Shown: in pieces, positions 33,801 to 45,649 of the stretch
Position numbering within the stretch: position 1 is the first letter of the stretch
Layout: every line of letters starts with the position of its first letter
NCBI GenBank assembly: GCA_963920765.1
Contig: OY987248.1
Coordinates: forward strand, 5,862,539-5,926,538
Source of the DNA: Ulota crispa
Lineage: Eukaryota; Streptophyta; Bryopsida; Orthotrichales; Orthotrichaceae
Direction of reading: 5' to 3'
Length of the DNA stretch: 64,000 bases
Notes under the pieces: model-generated
The model's database searches: none
Told to the model about the DNA's origin: nothing
What the model saw: only the letters and a program-made list of their open reading frames with translations
Made by a program: the position numbers and the translations under genes

Positions 33801-36800
33801 CAGGACCCCGACAATCTCATGCACCACGGCCCGCAATCCATCACGACCACCACAATTTCCTTCCCACAGTTGTAAATGTGAAAGATGAACCCGATCCATG
33901 AGGTCCAATAAGGTCAGCACAGGATCACGGCGAAATAAGATATCACGATAGCCTCCACCCTTAAGCGTATATGCTATGGCGGATACTGCCCATGTGACAC
34001 CTATAGGTGACAATCCTATCAGATCATCCCCTAAGCCATTAGTCTCATCATTATCATCCCCTTGCTTTGAGCCACCAGCTAGTAAGGTCACCAAGATAGT
34101 TGGGAAACCCATTGAATGACATTGTTCAGCAACGCTTGCACCTCCCCAACGAAGCCGTGCCTCAATGAGTCCAACACATCCATCTCGGATCCCATGCCAG
34201 GTTGTGAGCATACCAGAATTACGACCATGTGCATCTTGAGTTGGAAGGGCAATCTGGGGAGAAATTTTGATAAAGTTACGAAGGGCAGAAAGGGAGGGAA
34301 AGGTTGGCAAGGATAGTGCAGTCTCAGCAGTCCAAGCGGGAACGCCACTTTTTAGTTCAAGGCCTTGTTCGAGTGCAAGAATTGATGACAAGGCCAGCAT
34401 GGCTGCTGCACAACGTGGTGGCAGTGAATCGCCTGCAATACAGAAAAATGAAAGCACGACGAGTTCAATGCACAATTGTCACTAAGTAACAGATACCTCA
34501 GAGGAACAAAGTAAACGTCAAGAAAAGAATGAGCTATTTTGTCCTTCGCAGTAACCGTATTCCAATCACTTATTGGAAATTGCAACCGATAACATCAGTA
34601 AAATACATGAGCATATAATGACAGATTTCTAAATTTCACTGTGGAAAAATAGTAAACTCGCCTGTTGGAACAGTCTCAATTGAAGCCTGATGAGCAAGAG
34701 CTGCCAATCTTGCACGTTGCTTTGGTTGAGATGTGGTGAGGATACAGGAAGCTCCACGTCTCCCTCTAGATGCCAGCCCTTGCGCAACAGCAGCAAGAGC
34801 TAAACAAGCATGGGTGATAAGATCTCCTGTTACGTTTGCTACAGTTCCTCCATCACCGTCGTTTGCACCGTTTGGAGTTGCCACACCTGGAGCTCCATGT
34901 AAAGACAGGACTTTATACAATGCAGCCACTGCTGTGCCATCCCCACCTCCACTGATTGTATTGTACGATGCTGGTTCATGGGTTGGAATTCCTGCTAGAA
35001 CGTCACATACTAGCCGAGAAAGGTTGCAACATCCTAGTAGTACCTGCATAACCCAAATCGAAAATTAGTCCAGATAATAACGGCAGACCGGAAAATAGTG
35101 AAACAACTAGGTTTGGAAGCTGAACAAGAGCCAAGTCTAAAGGTAAATATTGGCTCAGCAATTTAGGAAAACTCATAATCCGTCAATATCGGATAAGATA
35201 CTCTTTGCATCTAACGCTGAACATTAGAACAGGCTAAAAGGGTGCAATATGAAGTTCTTCCGCCACTCGTGTTCACAACTATATGCATACAGTGGAAAGC
35301 CACCTTGGGGCCATTGAGACTTCCTGGCGACGACTTAGGAGCAAAGCCAATAGGGGATTCTCAATACTCATAATCCGTCTTTAGCTGAGATATATACCAC
35401 CTACATGTGGTTCAATACTAGTATTGTTGAATACCTGTATAGTCGCAGAGAGTGCTGCATCAGATCCGTGTAGAAGGGCATAAGATCCTGCAGCCTGGAC
35501 ACCCCTTGACTTGGCCATACAGTCAGTCACCGTCTCAATCACTCCGGATGCTTCGTCACTTTTGGAATTTTCTTCATCTCCTTTCTTGTCATCAGCCCAA
35601 TTTTCAGTAAAACCCCGCAAAGCTGCCAAGGGAAAACCCTGTCTTTGTTCCCCCTTCCCCGATGCTAATTTCATGCTACTCATAAGAGCCCATAGAGCTT
35701 TGTATGCCTCACCAGCCACTGGTGCAGATGTGCTAGCACCTGATATGAGATTTGATCCTGAAACGCGTCATAGAATCTATTATGAAAATGCAGATTTTAC
35801 TGGCTTTCTAATGATAAATCGAAACACTCTATAAATTTTCAAAATTGGGATTACCAAGACATTTGAGGAGTGAAAAAGCTAACTTACTGAAGAAGGAATG
35901 ACTTGGTCGATCGATCGAACTGAGTACAAAAATGAAATGACTACAGACATCGAACAAAGAACTGAAAAGTAGTAAAACCTCTGGCAAAGTATTATCACCT
36001 GTTGCCCCCAAGCACGAGCAGAGATGATCAGCGGTGTTAAGAACCTTGGCTTGTGTGATAATCTGAGTCATTGTTTGCCCTTCAGCAGTGGCCGCACCTC
36101 CAACATTCTCAGTTCCATCGGCGCCTGGTGCCAACAGCGCGGAAAGTCCTGTTGCGACTCTTGTGAGGAGGACTGCTACACAAGACGTCGACTCGTATAA
36201 AACGCGACCAGATGAATCATGGGCATATGCCACAGCCTGTTAGACATGGACATCAACATCTTCGAGGGATGAGAATAACATAAACAGCATATTCAGCAGC
36301 AGAATATGATGATGATGAAATAAAACCATCTCCAGCTGCCTCTTCTGTCGCAGCGCCAGACGTACAAGTAATGAGGTTCAAGAAACCAACCTGAGGATAC
36401 AAGCGTAGAAGTGCAACACTTGGATGAAGAAAGGAGCCGTTTATCTTTCCCGCTCCCACTTCGATAAGCTTGCGTAACACACCGAGTCCCTAGGACAAAC
36501 AACAAAACTAATAAAGTCCTGATCTTACAAGCACTGGGGGCTTGCAAAAACTACAATGTTTTATATATGTAAATCATTCTGCATACCTTGATGAGAAGGT
36601 GGACATGCTGGCCATTGGAAGCATTCAACGTTGCTTTTAACAAAACAACCACGGTTGGAATCACATCTTCAACAGCCACTGTCTGACTGATAGCATTCCC
36701 AGCAAGCAGGTTTGATAAAACGCGCAGAGATTGACTGGCTGCGGAACTTGCCTGCTCACTGTCAACCCAACTTTCAGATTCTTAAAGTCACAAGGCTTGG

Positions 36801-39800
36801 TTGGGCAAATACAAATATACCAGTAATGAAAACACTGATAAATTGATGGGAACATTAGAAAAAGATGTCAGTCTTCAATCTTTGTATCGGTACGGTATTC
36901 AAAAGCATCATTCAATCCAGAAAAAATCGTAGATGATGTAGCTCAAATTTTTCTAAGAAAAATTACCCAGGAAGAACAAAATCCTTGCCTTGCAAATGCT
37001 GCAGTGCCCTTCGCATGAAGATTGCGAAAAGGATGTAGGATATGAGCAAGAGCTCCCCTGTCCTGCCCAACAGCTTGAGCCCCTTTGACTGTTCTTGACG
37101 AACTTTCTATTTTATCTAAAGTTGATACCACATCTACACCTGCACCTGCAAATTCGGTTATGAACAGAGAACAGAGGGGAACCGAACAAACACTAAAGTC
37201 TTGGGTCCATCTTGCACGTATAAAGCTGGTTGATTCTGAAAACCATGCTGCATCCATGTGGGGAAGGATATCTTGATAATACTGAATGCTTGTTCTTCTC
37301 CGACTTAATCGTTATAAGCACGCACAATTTCCCATTATTTAATACGATTCCTCAGTAAGCTAAGGCTGAAAGCAATCTTCATTCACAGAAAGATGCAAAC
37401 TATAGTTCGCAAGCCCACTTCAATACCCCTAACACACAAAAAAAGACTCTTCCGATCCATATCACGAAGGTTGCATTAGCAGATCAATTTTCAGTGGTCC
37501 ACAACAGTACTTAAGCTTGTTGTACACAAGCAGAGTTGGAATAGGATTCATTCAGTACCAGATATAGTTGGCGTGGGAGTAGATGGACTAGCAGGAACAC
37601 CAGCAGCCTGAGAAACAGAATGGTTGCCATCTGTGCCCCGGGACGCCACTCCAGCACGGTCAGCAGGAGCTGGGCTTTCTGGTTGTGTCCGTGTTCTTCC
37701 TGCAAGAATATGAAAGGAAGAACAATCACTTCAGGAGCCAGATAGTTCATCAAAACCGAGAAAAGAAAGGCACACGAGTAAGATATACGACAATTCCATA
37801 AACTGCACAATATTGTGAAAACACCTCTAAGAACATGTTATTGCACGCAGAATCTATCTACTCTCCCAGGTAACTGGTGCAAATTTGACATCTTGATCTT
37901 GACAAAGGATGAGTGCTTGTACAAAAGCCTCCCGACACCTAAAGCAGATATATGTAAAAAATGTCCTCTATCCTCACAACAATTAAAGAAGTTCAAGAAT
38001 TCCGCCAAACTGAAGACATCCTGACACTATCTGACAGCTTCAAACAAATTGGAACAATCAATTCTCTGGTAGAGCATCAACAATGATTTGAAACAATGAG
38101 CCATGTACTCCAAATTCGTCTTGTACGCCACCCAGGAGTGCATGTTAGCATATTGGGGTTCGACGTGCCAGATCCACGTTTTCAGTATTCATTGACGCTA
38201 GTCACCGAAGCCTTAACTGCGCAGACAGGGAAAGAGGCCAACCAGCAGCAGGACTAGCAGCAGCGCTGCGACTAGATGGCATTGGGGAAGCCAAAGTGAT
38301 ATTTACTTCTCCTCTCCATGCTGCATCACAACCCCGTGCTGCTGCGGTTGCTGCACGAGCATTCTGCAAATTATTGAACCCCAAGGCATTTCATTTTGGT
38401 AGGCATCCCGATTTCAACAAATGCAGCATTACAGTCCAGCTACAAATGGATCGATTCTAAAGGAAAAAGGGAAACATCCAAAGCTCCCCTAACATCTGTC
38501 TGGTCTGCACAAAATCTCACCGATGCAGCCACCTCCTCATTCGTCTCTCGTACAAAGGGGTGATCCAAGAGACCTGGCCAAGTAAGGCGATTTTGGGAAA
38601 CCTGCCAGATCCAAGCTAAGTGAATGGTAGGTGCGTACATAATGGTTAAATGAGTACGTCAAATTGTCAGCGGAGAACAACTCAGAGCTAAACCAGGCAT
38701 GTACATGTGCTAACTAAAGATATACATAACATCTACGAAACTTAATTCATTGGGATTGACTTTCTGAAAAGAAACCGACAACCTGAAGAAACCAGTCAGT
38801 GAGAGGGAGAAAAAAAACAACGGCGCAAATTAACAGCCATCAAAGTCGGAAACGGTACCTTATTAAGAAGCCCTTTCAAGAAGCTCTTGAAAATCGGACT
38901 AATGCTATCCGGGTACTTTACAGGATCCTGCACATAATCACGGCATTTGCTTTCAAGGCATGCAAGAACTAGAAATGTAGTTGGGCACGCTTAACACTCC
39001 AAAATCCGAGAGATGATGTAGAGGATTTTCGGTGGGATCTACTGAGAACCTCAAACTAAATGTCGAACATTGTCAACAAAATTTAACGAAACCGAATAAG
39101 AAAAAAAGACATGGAAAAAAAATTATACTAATTTTAAAACCAAACTCTGTGAAATTCTACTGCTCTGCCACATGAATACCGTCATCGAGAAATTTCAATT
39201 GCCTCGAAGTACAAAAGAACGAGTATGGGCTTGTTTGGGGAACAACCTTCACAATATGTCTTATGAGTGTGTAAACTGAATTTGTGTAGAAAGGTGGTTG
39301 ACCAACATATAGCTCATACCTGAAGCAGATACCCAGATAGCCACCACAACGATGCACCAGAGAGTAAATCAGCTTCCACAAATGCATACAGCTCGATAAA
39401 CCATAATTAACTTAGATGAGAAAGAATTTCCAATCCGCCTAATGTTACGCCACGTGATCAAAACAAACAGCTAAATACGACTGGCTCTGGACCTTGTAGC
39501 ACACTGGAGCGCTGGCTTGTTTTCCAACGGCCAAATCAAACTTCCTAACATTCAAAATAGATGTGGCTGTTGTCAATGCAAGGTCTACTCCCCCTTGGTA
39601 CAGAGCCAATAACAAGGAGGCGAACCTACTTCAGATATGCTTGGGACCAAAATTAGCGGAATACCAGCCATCTGAGATTGAATAGGTCACTCTGGATATT
39701 AAACAAAGGAACTTACAATATAACACCGAGAGACCAAAGATCAGCTGTGTGGTTGTAAGGTTGCTCCCGAACTAGCTCCGGAGCCATGTATAACGGTGTT

Positions 39801-41663
39801 CCTAAGTGTGCAAATCATTCACAAAATCAGTGGTGTAAGCTAAAAACATAAAAAACAACGGTGCTAAAGACTACTATATAAACTAAGCATACCTCAATAT
39901 AAAAGCACTGTGAGGAAGCAAGAGAATTATCACAAGCAACACGAACTCTTATACACTCAGGTATACCTTTGATAGACCGCAAAACCATAGTGTTGCAAGA
40001 CATCGCCCTTGCAAACCCAAAGTCACAGAGCTGAAAGGCAAGAGAGCAAGTGTTAGTATATCAGCTTCATTGCATATTAAAACTTGAAAGGTTAAAGGAC
40101 GCCACTTCTTCTTTGTAAGAAATATCCTCACAAATGTAAGAGTTGTTTTGAAAGCATCTTGGAATGGTCGAATGGCAGAATTCTCAACTATAGATCCTAT
40201 CTTGGTTACACTGAATACGGGACACAGTGTGGATCACACTTGTATTTATCATGTAATACTAAGCCAGCAAAGTAACATTCCCGATGAAACTTTGAGCGTA
40301 TCGTTAAGAAAGTTGACAACTAGTTCGGTCCACACACTCCCATTCCCATGAGGTACGCTGAAATTGAAAGTCAAGAACCAGACACGGTTATTCGTCCAGA
40401 AATAAATGACATCAAAGCAGCTAGCTGGTAATCAGAACCAACTTAGACAAATGAATGAAAATAATCACCTTCACTATTCCTCCAGCACCCATCAATATAT
40501 TTTGTGGTTTCATATCTCTGTGAATGATCCGGTGAGAGTGAAGGTAATGTAGCGCTTTAACCTGCAGCTCACGAGACCAAGTACTCTCAGAAATAGTTCT
40601 TATAAAATCCAAAATCTCTGTTGCAGAAAATACTCGTAGAAGCCCAGCCAAATTCCAATACAAAAGCCCAGCGCTTGAAAGTGAGAATTACAGAGAATTT
40701 TCCTGCTCACCAATTGTTTTGCTATAGCCTGAACTTGAGCCTCAGGAAGGTTCTTGTCATCTTCCAGGACTTCAAACAGGTCGGCCTACACTCCAGCCGT
40801 CACGATAAATTCAATAATTTCATCGAAAAGACCACACGTTGAAGCTCCATAAAGTCTTCCTTTGAGCAATCACATGTGAATACACTAATCGAACTAGTTC
40901 AGAAAACCTCGAGATTTTTCTCGTCCTTACATGCACTACACCATCAGGTAACCTCATCCCCCACTAGAGCAGATACTTTCTATTTGATGAGCCCTACGTC
41001 CTGTCTTGGCCAGCCGGACCACCAAGGCCATCCTTCAAATTTACGTCCAACGACAATCATAAAGAAATGCATCCAGGATACAACATGCGGTGATAGCCGA
41101 GCGTACCTGACCAAACTCAGTCACAACACAGAACTCCTGAGGGCTTTCGAAAGCATCAAGCATTTCTACGATGTTCTCATGCTTCAATTGCCGCAATATC
41201 TGGACACAAAGGTCAGCAAACAATCTGTCAAGCACCCTAACTCTCTTTCCTGTTTTTCAGCCAAGTCTTCGCAAACACATAAAGTCTCATGGCAGATCAA
41301 GCCGAAGTCGAGCAGGACTTTGACGAGACAACATAAAAATGAGAAAGCACATGAAAACCTACCTCAATCTCCTGCCTAAGATTCTCGATGTCTTTGTCAC
41401 TCTTGCCATGCTTGAGTATGAACTTCATTGCAACAGTCTGCAAGAAAAGCAAGCATTTGAAACACATTTGATCGTCTAGTTATTTTGGAACAAAACACGC
41501 ATGCGAACCGGTGACGAATGTTGCAAGGGTTTAGGGTTTCCGTTGAAGTGAACGTGGTACCAGAAAAACACACCTGACCCGTGTACTTCCGCCGGCCTTT
41601 GTAGACTTTCCCAAACGATCCCTCTCCCACTAATTCTATAACATGGTAATTTTCCACGCCCAT
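30895..41663 (-). CDS. TIO: TIO / plant FUSED Ser/Thr kinase with armadillo-like C-terminus
   Basis: Orthologue of Arabidopsis TWO-IN-ONE, a phragmoplast kinase needed for cytokinesis. Kinase exons: 41574-41663, 41363-41437, 41107-41199, 40711-40785, 40469-40561, 39967-40030, 39717-39801, 39247-39319, 38859-38927, 38521-38601. Visible: glycine loop GEGSFGKVY, catalytic VAMKF lysine, HRDMKPQN loop, DFG, APE (MAPELV). Linker exons near 38205-38362, 37559-37699 and about 37000-37289 are only partly resolved. ARM-like part: about 36587-36757, 36391-36489, 35999-36236, 35435-35757, 34662-35043, 33624-34432, 33038-33274, 32518-32661, 32282-32362, 31857-32045, 30895-31146, with conserved [22 protein letters not shown] [25 protein letters not shown] and [15 protein letters not shown]. 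About 1,400 residues, a little longer than Arabidopsis TIO. Start MGVENYHV matches the family; a CAG acceptor just before it suggests a spliced leader. Confidence 0.95.
31255..31566. mobile_element. Mutator-like fold-back MITE inside a TIO intron
   Basis: Best-preserved copy of the GGGAAAATTTCATG family. GGGAAAATTTCATG at the left, GAAATTTTCCC at the right; arms share AAGTTTGCAATATTTTCATA, CACAAGTACCCTTGG-like and CACTTCCCTTCTCC-like sequence with their complements. It lies in the last TIO intron, between exons 31857-32045 and 30895-31146. The TTAAAAA flanks are compatible with a TSD but A-rich. Confidence 0.8.
34656..34661 (-). other. Non-canonical GC donor of a TIO intron
   Basis: The exon 34662-35043 ends ...CCAACAG followed by GCGAGT. 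Only this GC donor joined to the acceptor at 34433-34435 restores the frame (VPTG into DSLPPRC). GC-AG is the commonest minor variant of plant U2 introns, and the surrounding donor bases fit the consensus. Confidence 0.65.
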
Positions 41664-42730
41664 CCTGCACGTCGTAGTTGACAAATGAGCTTCAAAATAT
41701 CCGTCTGATGCCAAAATAAAGAACTACTCTTCTGCATTCACACTCATCCAATTAATTTACCAGATAATACACTTTGATATTATGCACTCATTTATTACAA
41801 TATGATGCTAAATTTAACCAAATCCAAAAGATAGCTGATAGTCCGTAAATTGCATTTAGGTTGCTTAGAAATCATTATCACAACACAAATCCCTTCCTCA
41901 AGTAACGCCAAACCGCGTCCATCACAGCAGACTGACTCAACACACAGCTGCCTTGAGAGCTCACACAACTACAAGATTTTAAAGAACATCGACTGAGGTA
42001 CACCGCCACTACCACCGATCATCAGGAGTACTCTAACGATAATACTTACTAAAACACCCTTGCATAATCACATAGTTAATTTCAGCTGCACGAGCATTGT
42101 CGAAAGAAAACTACCTGAAAATGCAGAAGAATCAGCTCGCAGCAACGAATAACAAACTCCTCTTCCTCCTCTTCCCCGTCGTATATATATCCGCTGGCCT
42201 TCGTATTCTGGTGCCTACAAAGTCCTATGAAGAGGTCATCGAGAAATAGAGCTACAAGCATCGACACTCTCAAAACGAATCGACGTCGAAATTTTCACAA
42301 CGCATGAAAGAACGAGACGACTGAGCTTGCATCACTGCAATTTAATCACGCGAATTTTGAAAAATGGACCTAAGCTTAAGAAAAAAAAGCCACAAACAGG
42401 CGGAACCAAGCCGGAATTCAAAACTCGGACTCGAAGGAGCGAATCCATAACCCTAATGCGCAACCTGAATGGAAATGGGAGCTAAGTTTGTACCCGAAGA
42501 TGGTCTACAACAGGGCCCGCTTCATGCGACCGCGACCTCCGCCGTACAATGCGTGGTGCGAGGGCATCATCGTCGGTAACATCTGCTTACACACAGGATG
42601 GAGTAGTGTGCGAGAAGCTCCTCGGAGTGGCGATGGTGATGGCGATGGCGAGACGGGCAAGGAGCTGAAGTCGGAGAGCGTGCACATTTCAAAGCAACGC
42701 CAGGCGGGAAGCCGGGAACCCGTTGCATAA
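41664..42730 (-). promoter_or_regulatory. TIO upstream region / probable 5' leader and promoter
   Basis: No coding continuation upstream of the TIO Met is required. GC-rich sequence at about 42480-42730 has open frames on both strands of no recognisable content and a GGCGATGGTGATGGCGATG repeat. A CCCTAA motif occurs near 42450. Likely transcription start area of TIO; not proven. Confidence 0.35.
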
Positions 42731-43830
42731 GGGCCGGTTCAAACCTGACGTGGACGTCCTACTGGACAACAAAATGCTTTGTCCACGTGGCACGGCATTT
42801 GATGGCATCAAGGTCCGGGAAGAACCGACCGCTAACGTAGAAGCACCCAAATGTGACATTTACCTCAGATGTGTGGGAATTTGTAGGGTCTTTTGAGAAT
42901 GTAATGGTATGTGCTTGTTAGGATACAAGTAAACATGTTTTTGGAATTTTCTGAGATTGTATAAATAAATTATGAATTGTTGAAGGTAACTCTCTAGATT
43001 GGCTTATTGTGGACACTATACCCTTTCAAAAGCGATAACAACAAAACCATGTCATGACAACAAAAAGAGCATGTCACACCCAATCAAAAATTGCCACCTA
43101 CACAATTTCTTTTCTCTTCAATCAACTTGCGTGTCAAATTTGGGTGCATTTGTGACTTGTTTGGGTGCAAGAGTGTCTACTTTAGGTTTAATTTTAGATG
43201 TCGCAAAATCGCTAGTGTTGCAATTGGGTGCTCCTACCTTACTCGACAAAATGCTTTGTCTAGTGTTTTGTCCACATGGCTCAAGGGTTAGATGGCATGC
43301 CGTCTGGTGGGATTGGAGAGACAAAATCTCATCGTTTTTGCAGACAAGGGTAAGAGTGATACTTTGCCCCAAAAAAAATTTGGGCAATTTAAGGCCCAAT
43401 TGCCTCAACAACAAAAAATTGAGCTTCAAGCCTATAGAAAAAAAAGGAGGGAAAAGTTCAAAAAATGTCAAATTGTAATTATGAAAATTGTATTGCAGCA
43501 TAGGCTTTCATAAAATTATTATCAAATTGAAAATTGATGCAATCATTTTAAAATTATTTGAGATGTTGTCTACTCCAATTCCATGCAATAATTAAGTAAT
43601 GCCAATGGTTATGTGGATATTTTCAAAAAAAAATCAATGAATACTCTTTGCCTACAAAAAAATTCATGGTGCTGCAAAAATCCATGCATAACGGCCAACT
43701 TCAACTCCAACCAAAATAGTGATGGAGCATACAAGCTACAAACCATTTCAAAAAATGCCACACAAGCATTGGTTAGAAAACCCAAAAAAAACCCTAATTT
43801 GCCCCTTATTTTTGTATTGTTCAACTAAGA
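42731..43830. other. Non-coding stretch with a lone AGGTAG-type terminus
   Basis: A block with ACAAAATGCTTTGTC occurs at about 42770 and again at 43247 (direct repeat). At 43217-43236 there is one copy of the AGGTAG-family terminus (complement of AGGTAGGAGCACCCAAT) without a matching partner nearby, so an intact element cannot be defined. Confidence 0.4.
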
Positions 43831-44072
43831 TAATGTGCTCTAAATTGGTGTGGTGTGTTCTAATTCAGTGAACTTCCAAGAAAGGTTGACATTGTTCCTT
43901 CAAATATCTATTATTGTCATTGATGAGTTAGGTGGGCTTAGCAAATTAGGTTAACTTGCTAAGCCCACTTAACTCATCAATGACAATAATAGATATTTGA
44001 AGGAACAATATCAGCCATTCCTAGAAGTGCAGCGTTTTAGAGCATCGCACCAATTTAGAGCATGCCACATTA
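43831..44072. mobile_element. Long perfect hairpin MITE (242 bp)
   Basis: Ends TAATGTGCTCTAAATTGGTG and CACCAATTTAGAGCATGCCA. The central arms ATTGTCATTGATGAGTTA and its neighbours are near-perfect complements over about 60 bp. TSD not clear, so the superfamily is open. Confidence 0.75.
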
Positions 44073-44584
44073 GCAACTAGCCCCTTGCTATGCTACGCAT
44101 TCATCAATAGAATTTTATTAGGATTTTCATAAGTTAAATAGAATGCAAGGTAAGATTTTTAACACTTCTTCAAATTGTATCTATGTGATAATATCCCAAA
44201 TAGAGATGTGATATTATAAAGGTAAAAGTGTGATATTACAAAGGTCAATGTGATTGTGCCTATATTATCATAAAAACCAAATATGGGATATTATAAAGGT
44301 GGGGATGTGATAGTATGTAGGTTGATGTGATTGTATGTAGGTTGATGTGATTTTAGGAGTATGATGGTATCCTCCTCCAAGATTTTAGACTAAATCAAAG
44401 TTTCCAAATCCAAATTTGAATTCATAAATGCCAAATTCAATCTCCTCATGGTAAATATCTAAAGGCTCACATTTTGGCAGGCGGAAAAGCTCAAATTTTC
44501 TACATTGGTCCTACAAAGCAACGTGCCATGTAACCTCAACCTTGTTCACCTTCATTTGGTGGGAAATTGTCATATTATCATTGG

Positions 44585-44970
44585 TTTTGGGGGAATTTAT
44601 AAATAGCAGCATGGAAACAAAAAAATATTACAAACAAGGATATAGTTTCAAAATTATTTGTAGATTTTTGTAATTTTTTTTTTGTTTTGGACATTGGTTG
44701 ATTTAAAACATTACATTGAATGTTATCTAACTTCTAAAAAAATGAGAGGTCTTTCCAAAAATGTCATCCCCTTAAATACTAAAATTTCTTTATTTAGGCT
44801 TGATTTGGAAAGGCCTTTAAGTTTTTTGAAAATTAACTAACATTTAATATGATGTATCTAAATCAACCAATGTCAAGACCAAAAATTATTACAAAAGTTT
44901 ATAAATGATTTTGAAATTGTGCCCCTACCTGTAATATTATTCATTTTCGTGCTCCTATTTGTAATTTCCC
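44585..44970. repeat. Fold-back element (~390 bp)
   Basis: Arms GGGGGAATTTATAAATAG against CTATTTGTAATTTCCC, and GACATTGGTTGATTTAAA against TAAATCAACCAATGTCAA. A half copy, diverged, lies at about 47150-47415 inside the large inverted repeat. Confidence 0.6.
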
Positions 44971-45649
44971 TTGGATTTGTCTATTTGTTGGAAGGTTTCA
45001 CATTAGGAACCTGACATCTAGTGGAGTTTTGGTTTTGTTCCCATTTAATATGATTTTGTCTTTACCTCACATGAAGTGAGCGGGAGTGTTTTGTCTAGTG
45101 AACAAGATTTGGAGTCACCTTGGGAGGTTCACCCCACATCTTGTTTGCTACAATTGAACTCCTGTATAATTTTGGCAAGAGTAGGTGATGACATGGCATT
45201 AACACCCATTGGTGGTCTGTTTCAATAGTGAAAGCTCCATTGGACAAAACCCTCCCACTAGCCAATGAGATGTTCTTAAATCTTGTCCACTTCCCAATTT
45301 GAACTAGTCCTAAGATATTACTTGTACAATATTTATACTACAATAATACTTCTATTTTCCTCGGAATTTACAAATAGGGGCACAAAAACAAAACAAAATA
45401 TTTATTGTACCTTACTAGCAGCTTCGGCACAAATTAATTTTTGAAATATTTGCCCTAAAATTTTTCATAATTATGGACTTTCATTGTTGAAAATATAGAA
45501 AATGATTTTTAAATAAAGCTGAAAAAAGAAATTAAACAAAAAGGTGCTGAAATAAAAATTGAAACATTACCAAATATTTTTGTAATTACATTGATTTACA
45601 CAAAGACCACAATATAAAATTTGAGCTCTAAGTTGCAAAATCAAGGAGG

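Noticed and set aside
42488..42730. Plus-strand gene upstream of TIO
   Set aside because: 80-codon frame without recognisable content or splice continuation; more likely promoter or leader of TIO.
43217..43236. Another complete AGGTAG-family MITE
   Set aside because: Only one terminus is present; no inverted partner with TA was found within a few hundred bases.
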